Assembly: GCF_009014635.1 (NCBI RefSeq)
Contig: NZ_BKCF01000001.1
Coordinates: forward strand, 124,001 to 188,000
Reading direction: 5' to 3'
DNA length: 64,000 nucleotides
DNA from: Patiriisocius marinistellae
GTDB lineage: Bacteria > Bacteroidota > Bacteroidia > Flavobacteriales > Flavobacteriaceae
Under the pieces are notes generated by a model. That model was not told the DNA's origin and ran no database searches. It worked only from the letters and a program-made list of their open reading frames with translations. The translations under genes and the position numbers were made by a program. This document shows positions 26,214 to 34,781 of the stretch, in pieces; within the stretch, counting starts at the first letter, position 1, and every line of letters starts with the position of its first letter.

Positions 26214-27110
26214 TTAATTAACAGACTCACAAAGCCCTTTAATATTATCTTTAAAAAGCATCAACACCTTATCCATCAATACACAATCTCTATTCACGTC
26301 TCTTCCGTCAATTTCTACCATCGGTGTTAATTCGCCCATAGTACCAGTGGCAAATGCACCTTCAGCATTTATAAATTCGCTTAGAGATAAATCTGCTTCT
26401 TTTATTTTAACACCGTTGTTTTTGCATAAATCAATCACCGTATTTCTTGTAATTCCGGGCAAGCATGCGTGTGCAAATGGCGTATAAACGGTGTTATTTT
26501 TTACCATAAACACATTACTCCCATTTAGCTCTGCCACAAAGCCTCGCTCGTCTAGCATTAAGCCTGCATCTTTTCCAGCTACATTTGCTTGGATTTTTGC
26601 AATGATATTATTGAGTAGATTGTTATGATGAATTTTACTGTCTAAAAATTGTGGTGCATTTCGTCTTTGGCTTGAGCTTATTACTTTAATTCCACTCTTA
26701 TTATCATAGACTAATGGTTTCCATTCCGCTAGAACTATAAGACAAGAACCGCTTTGATTTAAACGAGGATCCATTCCACTTGTAATTTTTTCTCCTCTTG
26801 TCAAAGTAAGCCTAATATGGGTATCGTCGTTCATCCCGTTAGCATCGAGCGTTTGTTTAATTGCTTTTTTAATTTCGGTTTTTGATGGAATATCTACAAA
26901 CGCTAGTGTTTTTGCGCTTTCATGAAGCCGCGTTAAGTGCTTATCTAAACATACTATACCTTCTGGGTATACGCGTAATCCTTCCCAAACAGCATCACCA
27001 CCTTGTACAGCACTATCAAAAACCGATATTTTTGCTTCATTGCGATGAAATAACCTGTCTTTAATATACACTTGAATATTATCATTTTTAGGATTGGGTT
27101 TCTGTAGCAT
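26214..27110 (-). CDS. class IV aminotransferase (BCAT/D-amino-acid type)
   Basis: A PLP enzyme of 298 residues from fold type IV. Motifs: A-V-Q-G-G-D-A-V-W-E-G-L-R near 34-46, R-L-H-E-S-A near 61, PLP Lys159 in L-D-S-K-I-H-H-N-N, and A-E-L-N-G-S-N-V-F near 193, with a T-G-T-M-G-E-L-T-P end. It is related to IlvE, D-alanine transaminase and ADC lyase; the G-D-A-V-W-E-G-L-R form does not decide between them. Its ATG follows the stop of the sulfotransferase-like gene with zero spacing, implying translational coupling and a shared pathway. Confidence 0.88.
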   Translation of the reverse strand: MLQKPNPKNDNIQVYIKDRLFHRNEAKISVFDSAVQGGDAVWEGLRVYPEGIVCLDKHLTRLHESAKTLAFVDIPSKTEIKKAIKQTLDANGMNDDTHIRLTLTRGEKITSGMDPRLNQSGSCLIVLAEWKPLVYDNKSGIKVISSSQRRNAPQFLDSKIHHNNLLNNIIAKIQANVAGKDAGLMLDERGFVAELNGSNVFMVKNNTVYTPFAHACLPGITRNTVIDLCKNNGVKIKEADLSLSEFINAEGAFATGTMGELTPMVEIDGRDVNRDCVLMDKVLMLFKDNIKGLCESVN

Positions 27111-27833
27111 TTAGTCGTTTTTAAGAATATAGTTTTTTAAAATATTGTAATAATCTAAGGCTTCATCAAGCACCGGCAGTAATCTTTCTGGTATTTTTTG
27201 TTTAGTGGATTTTTGAACTGAAAATTCTTGAGAGTTATGAACGTTTTTATACCAGTGTTTTGCCCAAACACCGTCTTCGGGTATGCCTCCTTTTTTCCAC
27301 TTCAGCATCTTTTCAGAAAACGGAATCTTCAACTTTTCGCATATCTTTTGAAGATATACCTTTGGGCTTTTAATAAGCTCGTCACTATCTATAATGAGTG
27401 GCACATTTCCGCTTTGCGATAAAAAAGTAAAAAGTTGGCTGGCTTTTTTTATCCCTATGTCATCAATTGTTGGATTTTCAATCACTTTTGAAAATGAAGT
27501 TAGCAGTTTTTGAGGATGCCTAATAAGAATGATGTTTTCCCAATTTAAAATAAATTGTGGTTTATTACTTAAATAATGATGCGCCATTCCTTTAATAAAC
27601 ACATCTTTTTTTAATGCTTGTTTCTCTATCTGTGCAATTATTTTTTCTTCGGAAATTTCCATGGATTTAAAAATCTCATTCTCGGAAGGATGCTTAACTC
27701 GTTTATCTTTATTATGCAAATAATAGGCGTAAAAAGGCTCGTCTAAAACTTTTATATTCTTTCGTTGTGCAAAAGAATACATTAATGCAGTGGATAAGTT
27801 GCGAGGTCCCGCGATGAGATTGAAGATTTTCAC
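27111..27833 (-). CDS. sulfotransferase-like P-loop protein
   Basis: A 240-residue protein starting with a strand and the 5'-phosphosulfate-type loop A-G-P-R-N-L-S-T-A-L-M (residues 8-18). D-E-P-F-Y-A-Y-Y-L near 36 and I-L-I-R-H-P-Q-K-L near 101 (the R-H/D-P motif of the 3'-phosphate-binding region) follow. This is the sulfotransferase-like P-loop fold. Substrate and even the PAPS dependence are unproven. It is the first gene of a two-gene unit with the class IV aminotransferase, which suggests modification of an amino-acid-derived compound. No sulfate-activation genes lie nearby. It holds one dispersed 10-mer (27647). Confidence 0.8.
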   Translation of the reverse strand: MKIFNLIAGPRNLSTALMYSFAQRKNIKVLDEPFYAYYLHNKDKRVKHPSENEIFKSMEISEEKIIAQIEKQALKKDVFIKGMAHHYLSNKPQFILNWENIILIRHPQKLLTSFSKVIENPTIDDIGIKKASQLFTFLSQSGNVPLIIDSDELIKSPKVYLQKICEKLKIPFSEKMLKWKKGGIPEDGVWAKHWYKNVHNSQEFSVQKSTKQKIPERLLPVLDEALDYYNILKNYILKND

Positions 27834-27896
27834 TCTTTAAAAATAACCGTAAATTCCCGAAAATAAAAATAGGGTTTAAGAGCAACTTTAGGGTAT

Positions 27897-27934
27897 AAAA
27901 AAAGAGCAAAAACGATTTGTTTTTGCTCTTTTAA
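27897..27934 (-). terminator. terminator of glmS
   Basis: The near-perfect stem AAAAAGAGCAAAAAC/GTTTTTGCTCTTTT has A/T runs on both sides; on the minus strand it ends glmS. Confidence 0.9.
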
Positions 27935-27949
27935 AATTATATTTATTTG

Positions 27950-29797
27950 CTATTCTACAGTAACTGACTTTGCCAAGTTACGTGGTTGATCAACATTTTT
28001 ATTGAGCATTACCGCTATGTGGTAAGACAATAACTGCAAAGGAATTGTAGTTACAAGTGGGGTTAAAGTCTCAGGGGTTTTAGGAACTTCCATGCAATAA
28101 TCTGCTAGTTCTTTTACTGCGGTGTCACCTTCTGTTACAACTGCAATAATTTTACCTTTTCTTGCTTTAATTTCTTCAATGTTGCTTACTACTTTTCCGT
28201 AATGATCACTATTGATTGCTATAACAACAACTGGCATGTGCTCATCGATTAAGGCTATGGGCCCGTGTTTCATTTCGGCAGCTGGATATCCCTCTGCGTG
28301 TATGTATGAAATTTCTTTTAGCTTTAATGCGCCTTCAAGTGCTACCGGAAAATTATATCCTCGACCTAAATACAGAAAGTTAGTTGCATCTTTAAACACT
28401 TTTGCAATTTCCTCAATGTCGTCATTACTTTTTAATGCTGCTTCAACATGTGCAGGAATCATTTCAAGCTCACGCAAGTACATCATATAATCTGTTTTTG
28501 AAATTGTGCCCTTCACTTTTGCAAGTTTTAAGGCAATCATTGTCAATACAGTAATCTGTGTTGTGAATGCTTTTGTTGACGCTACACCTATTTCTGGTCC
28601 TGCATGAGTATATGTGCCGCTGTGAGTTTCACGAGAAATCGTAGAACCCACTACATTACAAATCCCATAAACAAAGGCACCTTTTTGCTTTGCTAATTTT
28701 ATTGCCGCAAGAGTATCTGCTGTTTCTCCACTTTGAGAAATTGCTATAACAACATCTTTTTCAGTAATAATTGGGTTACGATACCTAAACTCACTCGCAT
28801 ATTCTACCTCAACGGGGATTCTTGCCAGATCTTCAAATATATATTCGGCAACTAACCCTGCATGCCATGAGGTACCACAGGCAACAATAATAATTCTATC
28901 TGCGTTTACAAACTTAGGGATGTATTCCTCAAGTCCGCCTAGTTTAATAATCCCTTTATCTGCAAGCAACCTGCCTCTATAGGTATCTTTAATTACAGAT
29001 GGTTGCTCGTATATTTCTTTTAACATAAAGTGATCGTAACCACCTTTTTCAATTTGCTCAATATTTAATTGAAGTTCTTGAATAAAAGGTTTCACCTCTT
29101 TATCATTACCAATTTTCCTAACCTTAACGTCTCTACCTCTTCTAATAATAGCCATTTCTTCATCTTCAAGATAAATAGCATTATTTGTAAATTCTATAAA
29201 AGGAGAAGCATCACTAGCAACAAAAAATTCATTATCACCTACACCTATTGCAAGTGGACTTCCCAACTTTGCAACAACAATTTCATCTGGTTTATTTTTA
29301 TCAAAAACGGCAATTGCATACGCACCTACAACTTCGTTGAGCGCTAATTGTACTGCTTTACCAAGTTTTACGCCTTCTTCCTTTTTTATTTCTTCGATTA
29401 AGTTTACTAAAACTTCAGTATCTGTATCTGATTTAAAAGTATATCCTCTATTAATAAGTTCCTTTTTTACAGAAGCATAATTTTCAATAATACCATTATG
29501 AATGATAACTAAATCACCACTGTTAGAGTAATGAGGATGTGAGTTTACATCGTTAGGTACACCATGAGTAGCCCATCTTGTATGTCCAATTCCTAGAGTA
29601 CCTTTTTTTGTGATTTCTTTAGAAGCACGCTCCTGAAGATCAACCACTTTTCCTTTAGTTTTGGCTAATTGAATTTGTGTTCCATCATATAATGCAATAC
29701 CAGCACTATCATATCCTCTATATTCTAATCTTTTGAGACCGTTAATAATTACTGGATAAGCATCTCTATGACCTATATAACCTACAATTCCGCACAT
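27950..29797 (-). CDS. glmS: glutamine-fructose-6-phosphate aminotransferase (isomerizing)
   Basis: A 615-residue enzyme that makes glucosamine-6-phosphate for peptidoglycan and LPS. Cys2 (M-C-G-I-V-G-Y-I-G) is the glutaminase nucleophile, with G-H-T-R-W-A-T-H-G near 72 and H-N-G-I-I-E-N near 100. Two SIS sugar-isomerase domains follow (about 290-430 and 460-600; S-Q-S-G-E-T-A-D-T near 353), ending N-L-A-K-S-V-T-V-E. It starts 6 nt after the DUF4270 stop, so the two are co-transcribed. I see no glmS-ribozyme-like structure, and there is no room for one in the 6-nt gap. Confidence 0.98.
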   Translation of the reverse strand: MCGIVGYIGHRDAYPVIINGLKRLEYRGYDSAGIALYDGTQIQLAKTKGKVVDLQERASKEITKKGTLGIGHTRWATHGVPNDVNSHPHYSNSGDLVIIHNGIIENYASVKKELINRGYTFKSDTDTEVLVNLIEEIKKEEGVKLGKAVQLALNEVVGAYAIAVFDKNKPDEIVVAKLGSPLAIGVGDNEFFVASDASPFIEFTNNAIYLEDEEMAIIRRGRDVKVRKIGNDKEVKPFIQELQLNIEQIEKGGYDHFMLKEIYEQPSVIKDTYRGRLLADKGIIKLGGLEEYIPKFVNADRIIIVACGTSWHAGLVAEYIFEDLARIPVEVEYASEFRYRNPIITEKDVVIAISQSGETADTLAAIKLAKQKGAFVYGICNVVGSTISRETHSGTYTHAGPEIGVASTKAFTTQITVLTMIALKLAKVKGTISKTDYMMYLRELEMIPAHVEAALKSNDDIEEIAKVFKDATNFLYLGRGYNFPVALEGALKLKEISYIHAEGYPAAEMKHGPIALIDEHMPVVVIAINSDHYGKVVSNIEEIKARKGKIIAVVTEGDTAVKELADYCMEVPKTPETLTPLVTTIPLQLLSYHIAVMLNKNVDQPRNLAKSVTVE

Positions 29798-29803
29798 AGT
29801 TAA

Positions 29804-31384
29804 TTAATTAGATTCGGTATAATAAATTTGAAGTTTTAGTCTTTTTCCCTCGTTTACAGATGTATTACCATGTAACACTGTTCCTTCATGCGATATTACT
29901 GAACTTGATGGAATTTCTGTAACCCCTGGCGCAATAGCATTTTCTAAATCTTGAAATGTAGGAGTTCCCACATTCTGAGAAACGACCAAGCCAAGAGCGA
30001 CATTAGTTGAATCATTATGAATTAAGTTACTCAAGTGATTTGTAATTCTAATCTTATAGAAATCGCCATTTCCATCACTATCTCTTTCTAACCTCCCCAA
30101 ATGTGTGGTGTAAGAATCTATGGGGTCATTACCAGATGTAGTGTCAAGAGCATAATCAATTAAGGCTGAGCTATTTTTAACATCATAAATTAATATACGC
30201 TCTGGCTCGCTTGAACCTCCATCAACTATATCTTTATCTACATAAAAAATTAAATTCGCCTCATTAATCAGCCACTTTTCTGCTCTCATTTGGTCTAATT
30301 CATCTGGCACTCCATTTTCATCATTGTCTGGTCCAAAAAGCTCAAGAATAGTCATTACTCCATCTTCCCCTTTTACATATAACCTATCCTCACCTTCAAC
30401 AATATTAGGATTTGTTAAGTTTGCATCAATAATCCCAGGATATTGAGTCTCTAATGTATTTACATTAATTGCATCAAAATTAAAAGTCAACAATTGACTA
30501 ATAGTATCAATCACAGCTACATTATTTACAGTTGTTTCTTGTGTTATTGAATAATGCATATCAATTTTTGCATTAGATAAATCAAACTTTGTTAAGTTAT
30601 CGTCACTTCCATCTACTTTAAAATACAAACCCCTAAGGTAGTCTCTAAAGTTATTGTTATTAAGTAACTGCGGAGTCCCTTCCATTGCTACAATGTTATC
30701 CATAAAATACTGATTAGGTAAAAATGTACGTATTCCTGGACCAAGTCTTGTAATAATTGAATCTGGTTGATTTCCTGAATCATCAATTTCAGGAACCACA
30801 ACTGTTGTAAAGCCCTCATCACTTATTATAAAATCTTCAATAGCATGAATTAATTCACCTTGAAAGTTATCAAAAGTACTTCCTTGATTTGCATAATAGT
30901 TTTGAGCTTCTTCAAAGCCTGTCTCTGGATCAAAATCCCTTAAAAAATATTCAGATTCAAAAATTGAAATATCAATAGGCGCAGTTCCATACACTGAATC
31001 TAACTCATATGTAACAACATCATCAGTAGTTGTTGCTTCACTAAAAAAAGGCATATACAAAACAACACTATCCATTGACACAAAGTTATCAAATGTTGGG
31101 TTTGTAGTACCTAATGTAATTTGAGCTAGTATGTTTGCTTTAGTTTGTCCATAAACGGGATCGTTATAAATACCTAATTGGTATATAGGTAATCCATTTG
31201 ATTGTATTGGAGATATCTTTCTGCTATAAGAAATTATCGATTTTGATTCATCTAGCGTTGCGTCAATATTTTGATCTCCAATAATTTCAGAACCTATAGT
31301 TCCCAAATCCTCTTCACAAGATGCCAAAAATATAAAGGCACCAAAAATTGCCAATAAAGCTGGCAATACATTTTTTATTTTCAT
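29804..31384 (-). CDS. DUF4270 family lipoprotein
   Basis: The protein has 526 residues from the ATG at 31384. An in-frame ATG at 31447 would add 21 residues that do not look like a signal, while M-K-I-K-N-V-L-P-A-L-L-A-I-F-G at 31384 starts a classic lipoprotein signal ending at L-A-S-C-E-E-D (Cys23). The body is rich in beta-strands with acidic loops. DUF4270 proteins are Bacteroidetes envelope lipoproteins of unknown role, often placed next to glmS or the GT5/panC genes as here. It is co-transcribed with glmS. A long hairpin lies in its upstream region (31404-31466). Confidence 0.9.
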   Translation of the reverse strand: MKIKNVLPALLAIFGAFIFLASCEEDLGTIGSEIIGDQNIDATLDESKSIISYSRKISPIQSNGLPIYQLGIYNDPVYGQTKANILAQITLGTTNPTFDNFVSMDSVVLYMPFFSEATTTDDVVTYELDSVYGTAPIDISIFESEYFLRDFDPETGFEEAQNYYANQGSTFDNFQGELIHAIEDFIISDEGFTTVVVPEIDDSGNQPDSIITRLGPGIRTFLPNQYFMDNIVAMEGTPQLLNNNNFRDYLRGLYFKVDGSDDNLTKFDLSNAKIDMHYSITQETTVNNVAVIDTISQLLTFNFDAINVNTLETQYPGIIDANLTNPNIVEGEDRLYVKGEDGVMTILELFGPDNDENGVPDELDQMRAEKWLINEANLIFYVDKDIVDGGSSEPERILIYDVKNSSALIDYALDTTSGNDPIDSYTTHLGRLERDSDGNGDFYKIRITNHLSNLIHNDSTNVALGLVVSQNVGTPTFQDLENAIAPGVTEIPSSSVISHEGTVLHGNTSVNEGKRLKLQIYYTESN

Positions 31385-31403
31385 TCTTTTCTTTTTTTCT
31401 TTT

Positions 31404-31466
31404 TTTTCTGCAGAAATGTTACATGAATTAAAATATGTATGATTCATATAACATTTCCGTAGAAAA
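31404..31466. repeat. 25-nt-arm inverted repeat upstream of DUF4270-glmS
   Basis: Arms at 31404-31428 and 31442-31466 pair with three mismatches around a 13-nt loop. Each arm contains a degenerate copy of the dispersed motif (CTGCAGAAAT and ATTTCCGTAG). No T-run follows on the minus strand, so it is not a normal terminator. It may be an mRNA 5' structure or processing site. Confidence 0.7.
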
Positions 31467-31479
31467 AACTCAAAATATA

Positions 31480-32292
31480 TTATTCAGCTAATAATTTTGA
31501 TTCGTAAAACTCAATATATTCTCGCTCCATATCCTCCATTTCTTGATAGGGCAATACCGGTATGTCAAGACCATCAATATGTTTCACCAATTCATCTGAA
31601 ATATCTTTAGACCCTATGATCACTGCGTCAGAATTATTAATAGCAACCTTCATTACATTCTCATACGTAGGCTCATCAAGTTCTTTAATAGCATCATCAT
31701 CAATAGCATCAAACCTAATTTTATCACCTACATCATGATTTAACGTATTACTAAACCCTTGATTGTACACAGATGTAACAATTTTACTGTTTTCAAACAA
31801 TGGTTCATTTCCGTAGTAATTACGAAGATATAGTGGTAAAAAACTAGCTAGCCAACCATGAACATGTATAATGTCTGGTGCCCAGTTTAATTTCTTCACA
31901 GTTTCAATAACTCCTTTCGCAAAAAATATAGCACGTTCATCATTGTCTGGAAAATAATTTCCATCCTCATCAGCGTATGTTGCTTTTCTTTTAAAATAAT
32001 CTTCGTTATCAATAAAATATACTTGCATACGCTCCTTTGGGATCGATGCAACTTTAATTATTAATGGCATATCAAGATCATTGATAACCATATTCATTCC
32101 ACTTAGCCTAATGACTTCATGTAATTGATGGCGACGCTCATTGATGTTTCCATAACGAGGCATAAAAATTCGAATCTGTCCGCCATTTTTATTAACCATT
32201 CTCGGGGCCTCAAACGACATGGAAGAAATCTCTGTTTCTGGTAGGTATGGTATTACTTCAGAAGAAACATACAAGACTCTTTTATCTTTCAT
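31480..32292 (-). CDS. stand-alone GT5 (glycogen/starch synthase N-terminal) domain protein
   Basis: In 270 residues I see only the N-terminal catalytic half of a GT5 glycogen synthase: K-R-V-L-Y-V-S-S-E-V at the start, M-P-R-Y-G near 54-58, and I-I-H-V-H-G-W-L-A-S near 139. The ADP-glucose loop K-T-G-G-L, expected near residue 15-20, is missing (E-T-E-I-S-S-M is there) and the whole C-terminal GT-B half is absent. Enzyme databases often call such proteins glycogen synthase, but activity is doubtful. It is divergent from panC, a conserved flavobacterial arrangement. Confidence 0.85.
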   Translation of the reverse strand: MKDKRVLYVSSEVIPYLPETEISSMSFEAPRMVNKNGGQIRIFMPRYGNINERRHQLHEVIRLSGMNMVINDLDMPLIIKVASIPKERMQVYFIDNEDYFKRKATYADEDGNYFPDNDERAIFFAKGVIETVKKLNWAPDIIHVHGWLASFLPLYLRNYYGNEPLFENSKIVTSVYNQGFSNTLNHDVGDKIRFDAIDDDAIKELDEPTYENVMKVAINNSDAVIIGSKDISDELVKHIDGLDIPVLPYQEMEDMEREYIEFYESKLLAE

Positions 32293-32326
32293 AAATGTAC
32301 TTTATTAGCTAGGTTCTTAAAAAATG

Positions 32327-32360
32327 CAAAATTACGAAAATTTATGCAGATTGCTTTCAA
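32327..32360 (-). promoter_or_regulatory. promoter of the GT5-domain gene
   Basis: On the minus strand TTG (32360-32358), a 23-nt spacer and TAATTTTG (32334-32327), 34 nt before the ATG. Confidence 0.5.
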
Positions 32361-32394
32361 TAACTTAATTTTACAAACTCATTAAGATTCTCCT

Positions 32395-33237
32395 ATGAAG
32401 GTATTTACCAACGCAGAAAATTTACGCCAAGCTTTAATGGCTCAAAAAGACAAAAAAACTATAGGGTTTGTACCTACTATGGGTGCACTCCACAAGGGCC
32501 ATCTTTCCTTAGTTTCACAAGCACTTTCTGAAAACGACTGTGCTGTTGTGAGCATTTTTGTCAATCCCACGCAATTTGATAACGCTGGAGATCTAAAAAA
32601 GTATCCACGAACACTAGATAAAGACGTTGCACTTTTAAAAACGTTACAAGGCACTGTATATGTTTTTGCTCCTACCGCTAATGAATTATACAATAATGCT
32701 ATTGTTTCTAGACATTTTAATTACGGTCCTATTGCAAAGGAAATGGAAGGAAAACATAGAGATGGTCATTTTGATGGTGTGGGCACAGTTGTTTCGTTAC
32801 TTTTAAAGGCAGTTAATCCTAATAAGGCTTATTTTGGACAGAAAGATTTTCAACAATTACAGATTGTGAAAAAACTTGTTGAACTTGAAAAATTATCAGT
32901 AAAAATAATAGGGTGCCCTATTGTAAGAGAAGAAAACGGCGTTGCTATGAGCTCTCGTAACAAAAGGCTTACAAAAAGTCAATTTGAAGCCGCTACCGTT
33001 ATTAGCAAAACTTTAAAAGAGGTTAAAGATAATTTTGAAAAAATGTCAATCCCACAGCTCAACGCATTAGCTAAGCAGCGTTTTAAAGATAATAAGCATA
33101 TTGAACTAGAATACTTTGAAATCGCTAATGAAGCAACCTTAAAAACAGTGCAACGTAAAAGAAAAGGAAACAAATACCGTGGATTTGTTGCTGCTTTTGC
33201 TGGTGAAGTTCGGTTAATTGATAATATGCATTTGTAG
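32395..33237 (+). CDS. panC: pantoate-beta-alanine ligase
   Basis: PanC joins pantoate and beta-alanine using ATP, a step of pantothenate and CoA synthesis. In 280 residues: P-T-M-G-A-L-H-K-G-H near 27-36 (adenylate-forming HIGH motif), V-S-I-F-V-N-P-T-Q-F near 54, F-G-Q-K-D-F-Q-Q near 147 and S-S-R-N-K-R-L near 185 (KMSKS-like loop). Length is typical. panD follows after 175 bp that contain a 10-mer pair and panD's own promoter box. Confidence 0.97.
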   Translation: MKVFTNAENLRQALMAQKDKKTIGFVPTMGALHKGHLSLVSQALSENDCAVVSIFVNPTQFDNAGDLKKYPRTLDKDVALLKTLQGTVYVFAPTANELYNNAIVSRHFNYGPIAKEMEGKHRDGHFDGVGTVVSLLLKAVNPNKAYFGQKDFQQLQIVKKLVELEKLSVKIIGCPIVREENGVAMSSRNKRLTKSQFEAATVISKTLKEVKDNFEKMSIPQLNALAKQRFKDNKHIELEYFEIANEATLKTVQRKRKGNKYRGFVAAFAGEVRLIDNMHL

Positions 33238-33260
33238 TTATGATGAGTAAAAATTATGCT

Positions 33261-33333
33261 CTTCGGAAATGTTAAATACTAGGAGGCTTTTTATGTTTCA
33301 TTTTTATTTATAATCTACGACTCATTTCCGAAG
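33261..33333. repeat. convergent pair of the dispersed 10-mer between panC and panD
   Basis: CTTCGGAAAT (33261-33270) and ATTTCCGAAG (33324-33333) face each other across 53 nt. Confidence 0.8.
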
Positions 33334-33400
33334 TTAAAAAAATTTAGTTCATCCCTTTAAATATCATTTTATTATTTTTTTCTGAATTCTTAATTTAATT

Positions 33401-33408
33401 TATCTTTG
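33401..33408 (+). promoter_or_regulatory. panD -7 box just before the start codon
   Basis: TATCTTTG, 4 nt (CCCC), then ATG. No clear -33 element. Confidence 0.5.
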
Positions 33409-33412
33409 CCCC

Positions 33413-33760
33413 ATGTTTATACACGTAGTAAAATCAAAGATTCACAGAGTTAAAGTAACAGGTGCAGACCTTAATTATATAGGGAGTATTACCATTGATG
33501 AGGATTTGCTCGATGCAGCAAATATTGTTGAGGGTGAAAAAGTGCAAATTGTGAATAACAATAATGGCGAACGTCTTGAAACATACGCTATTCCTGGGCC
33601 TCGCGGAAGTGGAGAAATTACATTAAATGGTGCAGCAGCCAGAAAAGTAGCTCCTGGGGATATTCTTATTCTAATTACTTATGGTATGATGACGAAGGAA
33701 GAGGCTCTTAAGTTTAAGCCTTCGCTTGTGTTTCCTAACAAGGATAATCTCCTCAAGTAA
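33413..33760 (+). CDS. panD: aspartate 1-decarboxylase precursor
   Basis: The 115-residue pyruvoyl enzyme makes beta-alanine from aspartate. Self-cleavage should occur at Gly24-Ser25 in Y-I-G-S-I-T-I. Other motifs: [10 protein letters not shown] near 7, A-I-P-G-P-R-G-S-G near 58-66 and L-N-G-A-A-A-R near 70. Length and motifs match PanD. It pairs with panC to supply pantothenate. Confidence 0.97.
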   Translation: MFIHVVKSKIHRVKVTGADLNYIGSITIDEDLLDAANIVEGEKVQIVNNNNGERLETYAIPGPRGSGEITLNGAAARKVAPGDILILITYGMMTKEEALKFKPSLVFPNKDNLLK

Positions 33761-33761
33761 T

Positions 33762-34724
33762 TTGAACAAAACACTCTCAAAAATACTCAAGATTGCCATT
33801 CCATTAGGACTTGGCATTTTTTTAATTTGGTATATATATCAGCAATTTACTCCTAGTCAACTTAAAGAAACTAAAGAGCATTTTAAAAATGCTCATTATG
33901 GTTTTGTAGCGCTATCTGTATTATTGAGTATTTTAAGTCACCTCTCTAGAGCATATCGCTGGTCATTTATGTTACAGCCACTAGGCTACACGCCTAAATT
34001 AGCTAATAATTTTATGGCTATTTCTGTAGCTTATTTAATGAATATTTTTATTCCTAAAAGCGGTGAAGTATCACGAGGAATAATACTTGATAAATATGAA
34101 AACATTCCGTTTGAAAAAGGGTTTGGCACCATAATTTCAGAAAGGATTGTAGATCTTTTGTTTTTACTTGCATTCACTGGACTTGCCTTATTTCTTAAAT
34201 TTGACGTGCTTTACGATTACGTTGTTTCGAGCATCCCTCCCAGTTTTTTATATAAAGCTGTTATTGCATTTGTGATTTTTACAGCTCTTGTTTTATTATT
34301 TCTGAAATTTTCAAAATCAAAGATTAACACCAAAATTAAAAATTTTGTCATCGGACTAAAGGACGGTGTTTTAAGCGTTGTAAAAATGAAGAAAAAAGGC
34401 GCTTTCATCTTTCACACATTTTTAATATGGGGGTTGTATCTTCTATCATTTTATGTTGCTACAAAAGCACTAGATGAAACTACAACAATAGGTTTTGGCA
34501 CCATTATAATTGCTTTTGTTGTTGGGAGTTTTACTTTTGCATTTACAAATAGCGGATTTGGCACTTATCCTGCAGCAATCGCAGGAATTTTAGTTTTATT
34601 CTCAGTCCCTATTACAGCCGGAACAGCTTTTGGGTGGATTGTTTGGACATCAAATATTGCTTCCATTTTAATATTTGGAGTTTTATCTTTACTCTTATTG
34701 CCTATTTATAATAAGAAAACGTAA
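33762..34724 (+). CDS. lysylphosphatidylglycerol synthase-type (LPG_synthase_TM) membrane protein
   Basis: The protein has about 320 residues with seven or eight hydrophobic helices and the LPG_synthase_TM/UPF0104 pattern: S-R-A-Y-R-W near 52-57, P-K-S-G-E-V-S-R-G near 99-107, E-R-I-V-D-L near 130-135 and the final P-A-A-I-A-G region. An ATG at 33726 would overlap panD by 35 nt and adds twelve non-conserved residues; a TTG at 33762, two bases after the panD stop, gives the start typical of homologues (L-N-K-T-L-S-K-I-L-K). Without the soluble MprF domain it is unlikely to make lysyl-PG; function is unknown. Confidence 0.85.
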   Translation: MNKTLSKILKIAIPLGLGIFLIWYIYQQFTPSQLKETKEHFKNAHYGFVALSVLLSILSHLSRAYRWSFMLQPLGYTPKLANNFMAISVAYLMNIFIPKSGEVSRGIILDKYENIPFEKGFGTIISERIVDLLFLLAFTGLALFLKFDVLYDYVVSSIPPSFLYKAVIAFVIFTALVLLFLKFSKSKINTKIKNFVIGLKDGVLSVVKMKKKGAFIFHTFLIWGLYLLSFYVATKALDETTTIGFGTIIIAFVVGSFTFAFTNSGFGTYPAAIAGILVLFSVPITAGTAFGWIVWTSNIASILIFGVLSLLLLPIYNKKT

Positions 34725-34781
34725 TTTTTATAAGAATTTAATTTTAAATCTATTAATAGTACAAAAAAGAAACACTGCTAT

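Noticed and set aside
27950-29804. glmS ribozyme upstream of glmS
   Set aside because: Only 6 nt separate DUF4270 from glmS, with no room for the ribozyme core.
33726-33761. ATG start of the LPG-synthase-type gene overlapping panD
   Set aside because: The extra 12 residues do not fit the family start; TTG at 33762 right after the panD stop fits better. This remains uncertain.
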